Part shown: positions 7,540 to 15,133 of the stretch, in pieces | How positions within the stretch are numbered: position 1 is the stretch's first letter | Layout of the letters: every line of letters begins with the position of its first letter | Assembly: GCA_012523215.1 (NCBI GenBank) | Contig: JAAYIZ010000209.1 | Location: 1 to 54,008, forward strand | Source: Thermovirga sp. | GTDB taxonomy: Bacteria > Synergistota > Synergistia > Synergistales > Thermovirgaceae | Direction of reading: 5' to 3' | Length of the DNA: 54,008 bases | Position numbers and translations under genes: made by a program | Notes under the pieces: generated by a model | The model's database searches: none | Told to the model about the DNA's origin: nothing | Seen by the model: the letters and a program-made list of their open reading frames with translations, nothing else

Positions 7540-8846
7540 ACCCCGTAGCCTTCATCGAGGACAAGCGCGACGGCAGGGAATCGACCCCTTCGGAGATCGG
7601 CGAGTTCGTCCGGCTCGCTCAAAAGGGCGAGGTAGCCGACTACCAGTTGGCTGCCTGGCTGATGGCGGTTTTTTTCCGCGGGATGACCCGCCGCGAGGTA
7701 AAAGCCTTCACCGAAGCGCTGTCGACTTCGGGGAGAGTGGTCCGGTTTCCCCCGGATATCTTCCCCGTGGACAAGCACAGCACGGGCGGCGTGGGAGACA
7801 AGACGAGCCTCGTCGTGGTGCCCCTGGCCGCCGCCTGCGGCGTCCCAGTGGCAAAGCTCAGTGGGAGGGGCCTGGGTTTCACCGGGGGGACCGTCGACAA
7901 ACTCGAGTCGATACCGGGCTTTTCCGCCCACCTCGAACTGGAACGGTTCATCGACCAGGTGAGGAGCGTCGGCTGCGCCATTAGCGGCCACTCGGGGGAC
8001 CTGGCGCCGGCGGAAGCCCTTTTTTATGAATTGAGGGACGTGACCGGCACGATCCCTTCCATACCGCTCATCACCAGCAGCATCGTCAGCAAAAAGATGG
8101 CAGGAGGGTCCAGGGCCTTCGTATTTGACGTGAAGTGCGGCTCGGGGGCCTTCATGACGGACGAAGCGTCGGCCCTTGAACTTTCGGAAAACCTCGTCGG
8201 CCTTTCGGCTTCCCTGGGCAGGAGCGCCATGGCCCTTGTGACCGACATGAGCCAACCCCTGGGAAGATGGGTGGGAAACGCCGCCGAGGTGGCCGAGGCC
8301 GTGGAGGTCCTCCTTCAGAAGGGACCGGTCGACGTCAGGGAGCTTTCCCTCAGGCTCGCCGCCTCCATGGTCCGCCTGGGCGACCGGGCCGGCTCCCTGG
8401 ATGAGGGCTACCGCCTTGTCGAGAGCGCCCTCGAGACAGGCCGGGCCTACGACAAGTTCCGGGAGATGGTCCGGGCCCAGGGCGGCGACCTCGATGGGTT
8501 CATCAGCAGGGCGGCCGGCGGAGGCCACCTCGCCGGGAAAGCCCGGGTGATAAAAGCCGGGAAGAGCGGCTTCGTCACCCGGTGCGACGCGAGGGCGGCG
8601 GGGGAAACCCTGAGGATCCTGGGTGGAGGCCGGCTCACCAGGAAGGATGCCGTTGACCATGGCGCGGCTCTCGAGGTCCTCAAGAAAAGGGGGGACCGGG
8701 TGTCCAGGGATGAACCGCTGGCCAGGGTTTTCTTTTCCTGCCATGAAAGCCGGTGGGACGAGGCACGCCCTCTCCTGGAGGGTGCCTTTGAGATCGGCGA
8801 GGAAACCGCCGCCCCGGCTCTTGTCATCGGGTCGGTCGGACCTTGA
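7536..8846 (+). CDS. Pyrimidine-nucleoside (thymidine) phosphorylase
   Basis: The 436-residue protein belongs to the thymidine/pyrimidine-nucleoside phosphorylase family. It has DKHSTGGVGDKTSLV (phosphate binding), SGRGLGFTGGTVDKLESIPG, the substrate segment ITSSIVSKKMAGG and DVKCGSGAFM. It splits thymidine, deoxyuridine or uridine to base and pentose 1-phosphate. The ATG overlaps the stop of the purine enzyme, so both are made together. Family members form dimers with a glycosyltransferase-like alpha/beta domain and a small helical domain. Confidence 0.93.
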   Translation: MNPVAFIEDKRDGRESTPSEIGEFVRLAQKGEVADYQLAAWLMAVFFRGMTRREVKAFTEALSTSGRVVRFPPDIFPVDKHSTGGVGDKTSLVVVPLAAACGVPVAKLSGRGLGFTGGTVDKLESIPGFSAHLELERFIDQVRSVGCAISGHSGDLAPAEALFYELRDVTGTIPSIPLITSSIVSKKMAGGSRAFVFDVKCGSGAFMTDEASALELSENLVGLSASLGRSAMALVTDMSQPLGRWVGNAAEVAEAVEVLLQKGPVDVRELSLRLAASMVRLGDRAGSLDEGYRLVESALETGRAYDKFREMVRAQGGDLDGFISRAAGGGHLAGKARVIKAGKSGFVTRCDARAAGETLRILGGGRLTRKDAVDHGAALEVLKKRGDRVSRDEPLARVFFSCHESRWDEARPLLEGAFEIGEETAAPALVIGSVGP

Positions 8847-8869
8847 AAAGACGGGATGAGGACGGACCG

Positions 8870-9403
8870 ATGGGGGAGGAGCCCTCGGAAGCCCTGCTTC
8901 AAAGTTGCAAGGCCGGCGACGGGGAGGCCCTGGAAGAACTGCTGGTCCTGATCACCCCCCTGGTGAGGGGAGTAGCGGGGAGGCTCTCCCGGGGAGGCAG
9001 TCCCTTTTTCGATGACCTGCTGCAGGAAGGGTTCATCTCCATACTCAAGGCCCTCCCGAAGTACGACGTCAGCAGGGGGAAGTTCACGTCCTTCGCCTTT
9101 TCCTGCGCCAGGAACGGCATGGTGACCTTCCTCAGGAGAGAAAAAGTACGCCGGTACGTCCAGGTCCTGGATCCCGCCGAGGTGGATCCGGGTATCGCCC
9201 GGACCGTCCCCGCCCTGGACGAGGAACTCCTGGAGGGGCTTTCCGTCATGGAGGTCGCCGCGCTGGACGCCTTTATCCATACCGGGTCGGTGTCAGCCTC
9301 GGCGGGGTTGCTCGGTTGGCCGAGGAAGAAGGCGGACAACGCCCTCCAGCGCGCCCGGAGAAAGCTCAGGGACAACCTGGACAGGGAGCGCCTGGGCGGG
9401 TGA
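8870..9403 (+). CDS. Sigma-70 family factor, SigH-like
   Basis: A 177-residue sigma factor. Region 2 is clear (DDLLQEGFISILKALPKYD, then KFTSFAFSCARNGMVTFLRR), and region 4 ends in KKADNALQRARRKL, a pattern typical of the SigH/Spo0H group. It would direct RNA polymerase to a special promoter class. No anti-sigma gene is adjacent. A TTG at 8843 overlapping the previous stop is possible, but the ATG at 8870 has GAGGA 7 nt upstream and is preferred. Confidence 0.82.
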   Translation: MGEEPSEALLQSCKAGDGEALEELLVLITPLVRGVAGRLSRGGSPFFDDLLQEGFISILKALPKYDVSRGKFTSFAFSCARNGMVTFLRREKVRRYVQVLDPAEVDPGIARTVPALDEELLEGLSVMEVAALDAFIHTGSVSASAGLLGWPRKKADNALQRARRKLRDNLDRERLGG

Positions 9404-9420
9404 GGTCGAGGCGCGTTTTT
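9388..9420 (+). terminator. Probable terminator at the end of the def-to-sigma operon
   Basis: GCGCCT (9388-9393) pairs with AGGCGC (9409-9414) across a 15-nt loop that contains the sigma-factor stop codon, followed by GTTTTT. The stem is short but GC-rich. It sits just before the selC promoter, where an operon end is expected. Confidence 0.45.
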
Positions 9421-9425
9421 CCCGG

Positions 9426-9454
9426 TGGACGGAAGGACGCCAAGGATCTAGAAT
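9426..9454 (+). promoter_or_regulatory. Candidate promoter of selC
   Basis: TGGACG (9426-9431) and TAGAAT (9449-9454) are separated by 17 nt and match the sigma-A consensus at 4 of 6 and 5 of 6 positions. The expected RNA start near 9461 is about 6 nt before the tRNA. Confidence 0.45.
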
Positions 9455-9466
9455 ATTATGGCCGTC

Positions 9467-9563
9467 GGAGGCGAGTGTGCTCTGGTGAGTGCCCCGGGCT
9501 TCAAACCCGGTGGGGGTCGGTATGGCCGGCTTCGGTGGGTTCGATTCCCACACGTCTCCGCCA
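9467..9563 (+). tRNA. selC: Selenocysteine tRNA, anticodon TCA
   Basis: The 97-nt RNA has the special features of tRNA-Sec. The anticodon loop CTTCAAA with TCA at 9501-9503 sits on a CCGGG/CCCGG stem. The D arm has a 6-bp stem with a 4-nt TGGT loop, and there is a long variable arm. The T arm is GTGGG-TTCGATT-CCCAC, and the acceptor stem is GGAGGCG paired with CGTCTCC. The eighth acceptor pair (A-A) is a mismatch. Discriminator G and CCA are encoded at 9560-9563, followed by TTTTTTT. It inserts selenocysteine at UGA codons when SelB and a SECIS element are present; those genes are not in this window. Confidence 0.92.
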
Positions 9564-9607
9564 TTTTTTTGTATTTTGCCGCGGACGTAACGAGGGAGGT
9601 TTTCGCG

Positions 9608-9754
9608 ATGAAAGAGGCTTCTTTCAAACTCAAGGGCTTTTCCTACCCCCTCAGCATGGGAGGACAAGGCCTCCATCGTCGACCCCTTTCCATGGCCGGG
9701 CATGAACAACGCCGAAAGGAGTTGAAGTCCGGCTTCCTTTTGTTCAAAATATAG
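9608..9754 (+). CDS. Possible 48-residue protein, unknown
   Basis: An ATG at 9608 with GGGAGG about 9 nt upstream opens a 48-codon frame ending at 9754. The product is basic and shows no membrane segment or motif I recognise. The same frame is open through selC, so openness here is weak evidence. A candidate promoter for the next operon overlaps its 3' end. I rate it as more likely spacer than gene. Confidence 0.2.
   Translation: MKEASFKLKGFSYPLSMGGQGLHRRPLSMAGHEQRRKELKSGFLLFKI
9722..9750 (+). promoter_or_regulatory. Candidate promoter of the nucleoside transporter operon
   Basis: TTGAAG (9722-9727) and CAAAAT (9745-9750) are 17 nt apart, giving a predicted start near 9757 and a leader of about 45 nt before the bmp gene. 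The match is moderate (4 of 6 at each element). Confidence 0.3.
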
Positions 9755-9801
9755 GCGTCAACCGAAGGGGAAACATATAATTCCGGGGAGGTATGAAGCG
9801 A

Positions 9802-10884
9802 ATGAAGAAGCTCGTCCTGGTGATGGTCTGTCTGTTGGTGGTCCTGGGAGTGTCAGCAGCCTCGGCTTTTGAGCCCGTGGCGGCAAAAGACCTGAAGATC
9901 GGTTTCGTCTACGTGGGGCCTGTCGGCGACGGCGGGTGGACCTACATGCACGACCTGGGCAGGCTGGAGATGGAGAAAGCCTTTCCGGGAGTGGAGAGCT
10001 TTTTTGTGGAGTCCGTCGCTGAGGGTCCCGATTCGGTGAGGGTCATGGAGACCTTTGTCAGGAACGGCGCCAAGCTGGTTTTCGCCACCTCCTTCGGGTA
10101 TATGGATTTTGTCCAGGAAGTGGCGGCGAAAAACCCCGACGTGGTCTTCATGCACTGCTCAGGATATAAAAGGGCGCCGAACGTGGGCAACTACTTCGGG
10201 AGAATGTACCAGGCGAGGTACCTGTCGGGGCTCGTCGCGGGCAATATGACCAAGAAGAATGTCATCGGCTTCGTGGCCGCCAACCCCATCCCCGAGGTCA
10301 TCAGGGCCATCAATGCCTTCACGGTGGGCGCCAGGAAGGTCAACCCCGATGTCAAGGTCAAGGTGGTCTGGCTCTTCTCCTGGCTCGACCCGGCCAGGGA
10401 AAAGGAGGCCACCCTCGCCCTTATCGACGCCGGCGCCGACGTCATAGCCATGCACGCCGATTCGGGTGCGGCTCCCCAGACCGCCGAGGAGGCCGGCGTC
10501 TATGTGGTCGGGTACAACAACGATATGAGCCACTACGCTCCCACGATGCACCTCACCGCCCCCGTATGGGAGTGGGGCATGGCCTACAAGTACTTCGTGG
10601 GCAAGGTCATTGACGGGACCTGGGAATCGAGCGACATTTGGTGGGGTCTCAAGGAAGGCTTCGTCGGCCTTTCGCCGATCTCCGACGTCGTCCCCGCCGA
10701 GGTCGTCGCCGCCGTCGAATCGGAAAAGGCAAAGATAATAGAAGGCGGCTGGGATGTTTTTTATGGCCCCGTCAGGAACCAGAAGGGCGAGGAGGTCATC
10801 AGGAGCGGCGAAAAGATGACCGACGAGGAAATGCTCGCCATGAACTGGTTCGTGGAAGGAGTAGAAGGCGAGATCCCGAAATAG
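9802..10884 (+). CDS. BMP-family nucleoside-binding protein of an ABC importer
   Basis: The 360-residue protein has a signal peptide (KK, a hydrophobic run, then a signal peptidase I type site near SAASA-FEP). The rest is a BMP/PnrA-like domain: IGFVYVGPVGDGGWTY at the start, and the R-V-M-E-T-F and F-G-R-M-Y-Q-A-R-Y-L-S-G-L segments of the family. Relatives bind purine nucleosides. Unlike Gram-positive relatives it lacks a lipobox cysteine, fitting a free periplasmic protein. The ATG at 9793 sits 1 nt after the ribosome site, so the second ATG at 9802 is preferred. ATPase and permease genes follow. Confidence 0.88.
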   Translation: MKKLVLVMVCLLVVLGVSAASAFEPVAAKDLKIGFVYVGPVGDGGWTYMHDLGRLEMEKAFPGVESFFVESVAEGPDSVRVMETFVRNGAKLVFATSFGYMDFVQEVAAKNPDVVFMHCSGYKRAPNVGNYFGRMYQARYLSGLVAGNMTKKNVIGFVAANPIPEVIRAINAFTVGARKVNPDVKVKVVWLFSWLDPAREKEATLALIDAGADVIAMHADSGAAPQTAEEAGVYVVGYNNDMSHYAPTMHLTAPVWEWGMAYKYFVGKVIDGTWESSDIWWGLKEGFVGLSPISDVVPAEVVAAVESEKAKIIEGGWDVFYGPVRNQKGEEVIRSGEKMTDEEMLAMNWFVEGVEGEIPK

Positions 10885-10898
10885 ACCCTTTCTTTACG

Positions 10899-10929
10899 GG
10901 GGGCGCGGAGAGCGCGCCCCCTTTTCTTT
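10899..10929 (+). terminator. Terminator-like hairpin between the binding protein and the ATPase gene
   Basis: GGGGGCGCG (10899-10907) pairs perfectly with CGCGCCCCC (10913-10921) over a 5-nt loop, followed by TTTTCTTT. Placed inside the operon, it would lower the amount of transporter mRNA relative to binding-protein mRNA, a common arrangement for ABC importers. Confidence 0.75.
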
Positions 10930-10971
10930 CCCGAAGATCAGGGCCGCTGCGCAGGATAAAGCCTCGGAGGG

Positions 10972-12558
10972 ATGCGATTGTCACCGGTTCAATCTGAACC
11001 TCTTGTCGCGATGCGGGGGATAGATAAAATTTTCGTCGGCGTCAAGGCCAACGCCGGGGTGGATTTCGACCTCGACAGGGGAGAGGTCCATACCCTTCTC
11101 GGCGAGAACGGCGCGGGCAAGAGTACCCTTATGAACATCCTCAGCGGCCTTTACACCCCCGACGCCGGTACCATAACCGTCAAGGGGAGAGCCCAGGCCT
11201 TCAGAAGCCCCCGGGATGCCCTCCGGGCGGGCATTGGCATGGTCCACCAGCACTTCATGCTCGTGCCGACCCTCTCCGTCTGGGAGAACGTGGCCCTGGG
11301 CCTCGAGGACAACCCCTTTCTGATGGACAAGGCCCCCATTGTCGAAAGGATAAGGGGCATCCAGGACAGGTACGGGATCCACGTCGACCCCATGACGCCC
11401 GTGTGGCAGCTTTCCATCGGCGAACAGCAGAGGGTGGCCATAATCAAGGCCCTCTACCGCAGCGCCGATATATTGATCCTCGACGAGCCCACCTCGGTGC
11501 TGACGCCCCAGGAAGCGCGGGCCCTTTTCGGGACCATCCGGCAGATCACCGCCGAAGGGCACGGAGTCGTGTTCATCTCCCACAAACTCGATGAGGTCAT
11601 GGACATATCGGACCGCATCACCGTGCTCCGCAGGGGCAGGAAGGTGGCCACCGTTCCCGTCGCGGAAGTCACCAAGGAATCGCTGGCCGACAAGATGGTC
11701 GGGAGGAAGGTGGTCTTCCAGGTAGGCAGGACCCTGCAGAACCCCGGCAGGGTGGTGCTGGAGGCCAGGGACCTGGTAGTGATAGGGGATCGCGGGAGGA
11801 CGCGGGTGGACCACTTTTCCTTCAACGTCAAGCAAAGGGAGGTCCTCGGGCTGGCCGGCGTCTCGGGTAACGGACAGGAAGAGCTTTGCGACGCCCTGTC
11901 GGGAATCAGGAAGATCGAAAGAGGAAGCATCGTGGTCGACGGGTACGAGTTGGCGGGGCGGCCCATAAGGGAGTTTCAGAAAAGAGGCGTAAGCTATATA
12001 CCGGCCGACAGGATCGGGACCGGCCTCGTCAGGGGAATGAACCTCAGGGAGAATATCGCCCTGAGGAAATACTGGAGAAAAGAGTTCACGCGGTTCCGCT
12101 TTTTCATCCACTGGGAAAATATCGCCGGCCGCACGGGCCAACTGGTGGAGAGATTCGGCGTCGTCCACCCCGGGCTGGGCTACCCGGCCCGGCTGCTATC
12201 CGGCGGGAACCTGCAGAAACTCATGCTGGCCAGGGAATTGTCCGACGACCCCAAGGTGGTCATTGCCGTTCAACCCACCTGGGGGCTCGATGTAAGCGCC
12301 ACCCACTTCGTGAGGGAAACCCTCCTGGAGCAGAGGGACCGGGGAGCGGGCGTCCTCCTGGTTTCCGACGACCTGGAGGAGATCTTCTCCCTCAGCGATC
12401 GTATCGCGGTGATGCACAACGGGAGACTGATGGGCCTCGTGGAGGATCCCGACAGCGTCACCGAGGAACAACTGGGGCTCATGATGGCCGGCACGTGCCT
12501 CGAAGAGTTTTGCCCCCACGGCACGGAAACCCCATCTGCTTCGGGAAAGGTGGTCTGA
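10972..12558 (+). CDS. Nucleoside ABC importer, duplicated ATP-binding protein
   Basis: The 528-residue protein has two ABC domains, as in sugar and BMP-type nucleoside importers. The first has Walker A GENGAGKST, signature LSIGEQQR and Walker B DILILDEPT. The second has the altered P-loop GVSGNGQEEL without the catalytic lysine, signature LSGGNLQKL and VVIAVQPTWGLD. This asymmetry is usual for the family, so only one site is likely fully active. It powers the two permeases that follow. The start at 10972 is close to its ribosome site (CGGAGG); an in-frame ATG at 11011 is possible but would cut into the domain. Confidence 0.92.
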   Translation: MRLSPVQSEPLVAMRGIDKIFVGVKANAGVDFDLDRGEVHTLLGENGAGKSTLMNILSGLYTPDAGTITVKGRAQAFRSPRDALRAGIGMVHQHFMLVPTLSVWENVALGLEDNPFLMDKAPIVERIRGIQDRYGIHVDPMTPVWQLSIGEQQRVAIIKALYRSADILILDEPTSVLTPQEARALFGTIRQITAEGHGVVFISHKLDEVMDISDRITVLRRGRKVATVPVAEVTKESLADKMVGRKVVFQVGRTLQNPGRVVLEARDLVVIGDRGRTRVDHFSFNVKQREVLGLAGVSGNGQEELCDALSGIRKIERGSIVVDGYELAGRPIREFQKRGVSYIPADRIGTGLVRGMNLRENIALRKYWRKEFTRFRFFIHWENIAGRTGQLVERFGVVHPGLGYPARLLSGGNLQKLMLARELSDDPKVVIAVQPTWGLDVSATHFVRETLLEQRDRGAGVLLVSDDLEEIFSLSDRIAVMHNGRLMGLVEDPDSVTEEQLGLMMAGTCLEEFCPHGTETPSASGKVV

Positions 12559-12566
12559 CCTTTCAA

Positions 12567-13640
12567 ATGAGGTACCGGATAGTTCTGAGGAGAAGGTTCA
12601 AGACGGGATTGCTCTTCGAAGGGATCCTTCCCGTCCTTTCGGTCGTGGCCGCCCTGATTTTTGCCGGGGGCGCCCTGTCGATCTTCGGGATATCGCCCGT
12701 GGCGACCTACAAGGCCATGTTCCGGGGCGCCCTCGGGAGCGGCTACGGTTTGAGCGAGGTGATGGTCAAGACCATTCCCCTGGTCATCTCGGGAGTAGCC
12801 GTGGCCCTTGCCTTCAGGATGAAGGCCTGGAATATCGGAGCCGAGGGGCAGATATACCTTGGGGCCTTGGCCTCGGCCGCCGCGGTTCGCTTTCTCCCGT
12901 CGGGAAACCACGCCGCCATGCTTCTGACCATGACGGCGGCGGCAGCCCTGGCCGGCGGGGCCTGGGGGTTCGCGGCCGGGTTCCTGAAGTCCCGGTGGAA
13001 CGTGAACGAGGTGATCACCACCCTCATGCTCAACTATATCGGCATTCACCTGGCCGATTTCTTCATCTACGGATCCTGGCGGGATCCCTCCAGCCTCGGA
13101 TTTCCCATGACGCCCTCCTTTCCTCCTTCTGCGCGGCTGCCGCAATTTTTCGGCACCCGGGTCCACCTGGGGATAGTGATCGCGGTGCTCCTGGTGCTGG
13201 TGTTCAGACTGGTGATCCGATGGACCCGCTGGGGTTTCGAGATACGGGCCATCGGGGACAATCCCAGGGCGGCGGTCTATTCCGGAATACACTACGGCAG
13301 AAATGTGGAACTGGTGTTATTCATCTCCGGAGCCATCGCGGGCTTGGCCGGGATGACCGAGATCGCGGGACTCCAGGGCCGCCTGCAGCCGGGTTTCTCG
13401 CCGGGTTATGGTTATACGGCGATAATCGTGGCCTGGCTGGCCAGGCTCAACCCGTGGGCGATAATGATTGTCTCCTTCTTTATGGGGGTCCTCCTCGTCG
13501 GCGGCGAGGCCATCCAGGTTATCATGAGGCTACCCCTCGCCAGCGTGCAGGTCATACAGGGCTGCATCCTTTTCTCGGTCCTGGGTTTTGAATTCTTCCG
13601 CAACTACAAGGTATTCCTGGTGAGAAAGGAGAGCGGTTAG
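12567..13640 (+). CDS. Nucleoside ABC importer, permease 1
   Basis: A 357-residue inner-membrane protein of the BMP-associated (branched-chain/ribose type) permease family, with about eight to ten hydrophobic segments. The stretch AFRMKAWNIGAEGQIYLGA is characteristic of this permease (YufP/NupP type), and FEIRAIGDNPRAA is the cytoplasmic loop that contacts the ATPase. The frame is open upstream across the ATPase gene; the ATG at 12567, 8 nt after the previous stop, is the start. The next permease begins 1 nt after its stop. Confidence 0.9.
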   Translation: MRYRIVLRRRFKTGLLFEGILPVLSVVAALIFAGGALSIFGISPVATYKAMFRGALGSGYGLSEVMVKTIPLVISGVAVALAFRMKAWNIGAEGQIYLGALASAAAVRFLPSGNHAAMLLTMTAAAALAGGAWGFAAGFLKSRWNVNEVITTLMLNYIGIHLADFFIYGSWRDPSSLGFPMTPSFPPSARLPQFFGTRVHLGIVIAVLLVLVFRLVIRWTRWGFEIRAIGDNPRAAVYSGIHYGRNVELVLFISGAIAGLAGMTEIAGLQGRLQPGFSPGYGYTAIIVAWLARLNPWAIMIVSFFMGVLLVGGEAIQVIMRLPLASVQVIQGCILFSVLGFEFFRNYKVFLVRKESG

Positions 13641-13641
13641 G

Positions 13642-14571
13642 ATGGAAGTCCTCATCCCCATCATGGCCGCCGCGGTGAGGAGTGGGACGCCCATCCTCTA
13701 TGCGACGCTGGGAGAGATCCTCACCGAAAGATCGGGCGTGCAGAACCTGGGTCTCGAGGGCCTGATGCTCATGGGCGCTTTCATGGGGTTCTCCGTGACC
13801 CATGCCACGGGGAATCCGTGGCTGGGCGTCGTGGCGGCCTTCCTGGCGGGAGTGGTCATCTCGGCGGTACATGCCTTTCTCTCCATCTCGGTGGGCGCCA
13901 ACCAGGTGGTGAGCGGATTGGCCGTCGCCATGTTCGGGACCGGCGCCAGTGCACTCCTGGGCAGGAAAATGGTGGGCCTCACCGTGACCGGTTTCGGAAA
14001 GATCGCCCTGCCGGTGCTCTCGGAGATCCCGGTCCTGGGGCCGGTTTTCTTCTACCATGACCCCTTGGTCTACCTTTCCTACGGCCTGGCAGCCTTTCTT
14101 TACTGGTTCATCTTTCATACCAGGCCGGGGCTGAACCTGAGGGCCGTGGGGGAGTCTCCCATCGTCGTGGATGCCATGGGGCTCAGCGCCGCGAGGTTGC
14201 GTTACGCCTATACCCTGGTCGGAGGAGGACTGGCCGCCGTAGGGGGGAGTTACCTCTCCCTGGCCTACACGAAAATGTGGAGCGAGGGGATGAGCGCCGG
14301 CCGGGGATGGATCGCCGTGGCGCTGGTGATCTTCGCCCTTTGGAACCCCGCCAGGGCGGTCCTGGGCGCCTACCTTTTCGGAGGCGTGGGAGCCATGCAG
14401 CTGAGGATCCAGGCGGCGGGCACGAGCTTCCCGGCGCCGATCCTGATGATGATGCCCTATATTTTCACCATCCTCGTCCTGCTCGTCCTGTCGGTGAAAA
14501 AGGGCAAGGGGGTCTTCCTTGGATCCCCCGGGGCTCTCGGGGTACCCTACTCGCGGGAGGACAGGACCTGA
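13642..14571 (+). CDS. Nucleoside ABC importer, permease 2
   Basis: The 309-residue membrane protein has the hallmark TLGEILTERSGVQNLGLEG near the N-terminus and LNLRAVGESP as the ATPase-contact loop. It pairs with permease 1 to form the channel for nucleosides delivered by the BMP protein. The family uses two different permeases rather than a homodimer. The operon ends here, facing the convergent gpt gene 15 nt away. Confidence 0.9.
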   Translation: MEVLIPIMAAAVRSGTPILYATLGEILTERSGVQNLGLEGLMLMGAFMGFSVTHATGNPWLGVVAAFLAGVVISAVHAFLSISVGANQVVSGLAVAMFGTGASALLGRKMVGLTVTGFGKIALPVLSEIPVLGPVFFYHDPLVYLSYGLAAFLYWFIFHTRPGLNLRAVGESPIVVDAMGLSAARLRYAYTLVGGGLAAVGGSYLSLAYTKMWSEGMSAGRGWIAVALVIFALWNPARAVLGAYLFGGVGAMQLRIQAAGTSFPAPILMMMPYIFTILVLLVLSVKKGKGVFLGSPGALGVPYSREDRT

Positions 14572-14586
14572 GCGCGAAGGGCGGGT

Positions 14587-15096
14587 TCAACCCTTTTGAC
14601 CGTTCCTCGAGAGGTCGGCGATGGGCTCGATGTACTGGTACTGGGGTTCGGAATCCCAGGGGAAGAGTATCCAGGTTTCCTGGCTGACCTCGGTGATATA
14701 GGTGTCGGTGAGGGGTCTCCCGTCGGGCTTGGCGTAGACCGTGGCGAAGTGGCTCAGGGGGAGCATCTCCCTGACGATTTTTGCCGTCTTGCCCGTATCG
14801 ACCAGGTCATCGATTATCAGGGACCTCTCGCCGTCGCCGTCGACATTCTTCAGGACCTTGAAGCCTCCCTGGGCCCTGACGGTGTAGCTGGAGACGCAGA
14901 TGGTGTCGATAAAATGGATGTCGAGTTCCCTGGCGATTATGGCGGCCGGGACAAGTCCGCCCCTGGCTATGGCGATGATCCTCTCCCAGTCGGAGCGTTT
15001 TTCCAGCAGCCTCCACGCCAGGGCCCTGCAGTCGTTGTGGAGCTGGCTCCAGGAAACGGGGTAGGTTTTCTTGTAGCGGCTGTCAGTTTCTTTCAT
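14587..15096 (-). CDS. gpt: Xanthine-guanine phosphoribosyltransferase
   Basis: The 169-residue enzyme closely follows the layout of E. coli Gpt: IIAIARGGLVPAAIIAREL, then SYTV, the 5-phosphoribosyl diphosphate motif SLIIDDLVDTGKT, and YAKPDGRPL. It converts guanine, xanthine or hypoxanthine plus PRPP into nucleotides. It lies 37 nt downstream of cysS on the minus strand and tail-to-tail with the nucleoside importer, whose imported nucleosides yield the bases it uses. Confidence 0.9.
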   Translation of the reverse strand: MKETDSRYKKTYPVSWSQLHNDCRALAWRLLEKRSDWERIIAIARGGLVPAAIIARELDIHFIDTICVSSYTVRAQGGFKVLKNVDGDGERSLIIDDLVDTGKTAKIVREMLPLSHFATVYAKPDGRPLTDTYITEVSQETWILFPWDSEPQYQYIEPIADLSRNGQKG

Positions 15097-15133
15097 GGTT
15101 GTCCTTCCTCGGGCGACGCGATAGCGCCGGACC

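Noticed and set aside
7254-8744. A 496-codon minus-strand open frame opposite the nucleoside phosphorylases
   Set aside because: Antisense shadow of two clear enzymes; no motif.
9458-9754. A 98-codon open frame spanning selC
   Set aside because: Its first third is the tRNA-Sec gene; openness is accidental. Only the 48-codon tail is kept as a weak candidate.
9776-9781. A perfect TATAAT before the bmp gene
   Set aside because: It lies only 3 nt before the ribosome site, so the RNA would start at or after the start codon, and there is no -35 box 17 nt upstream.
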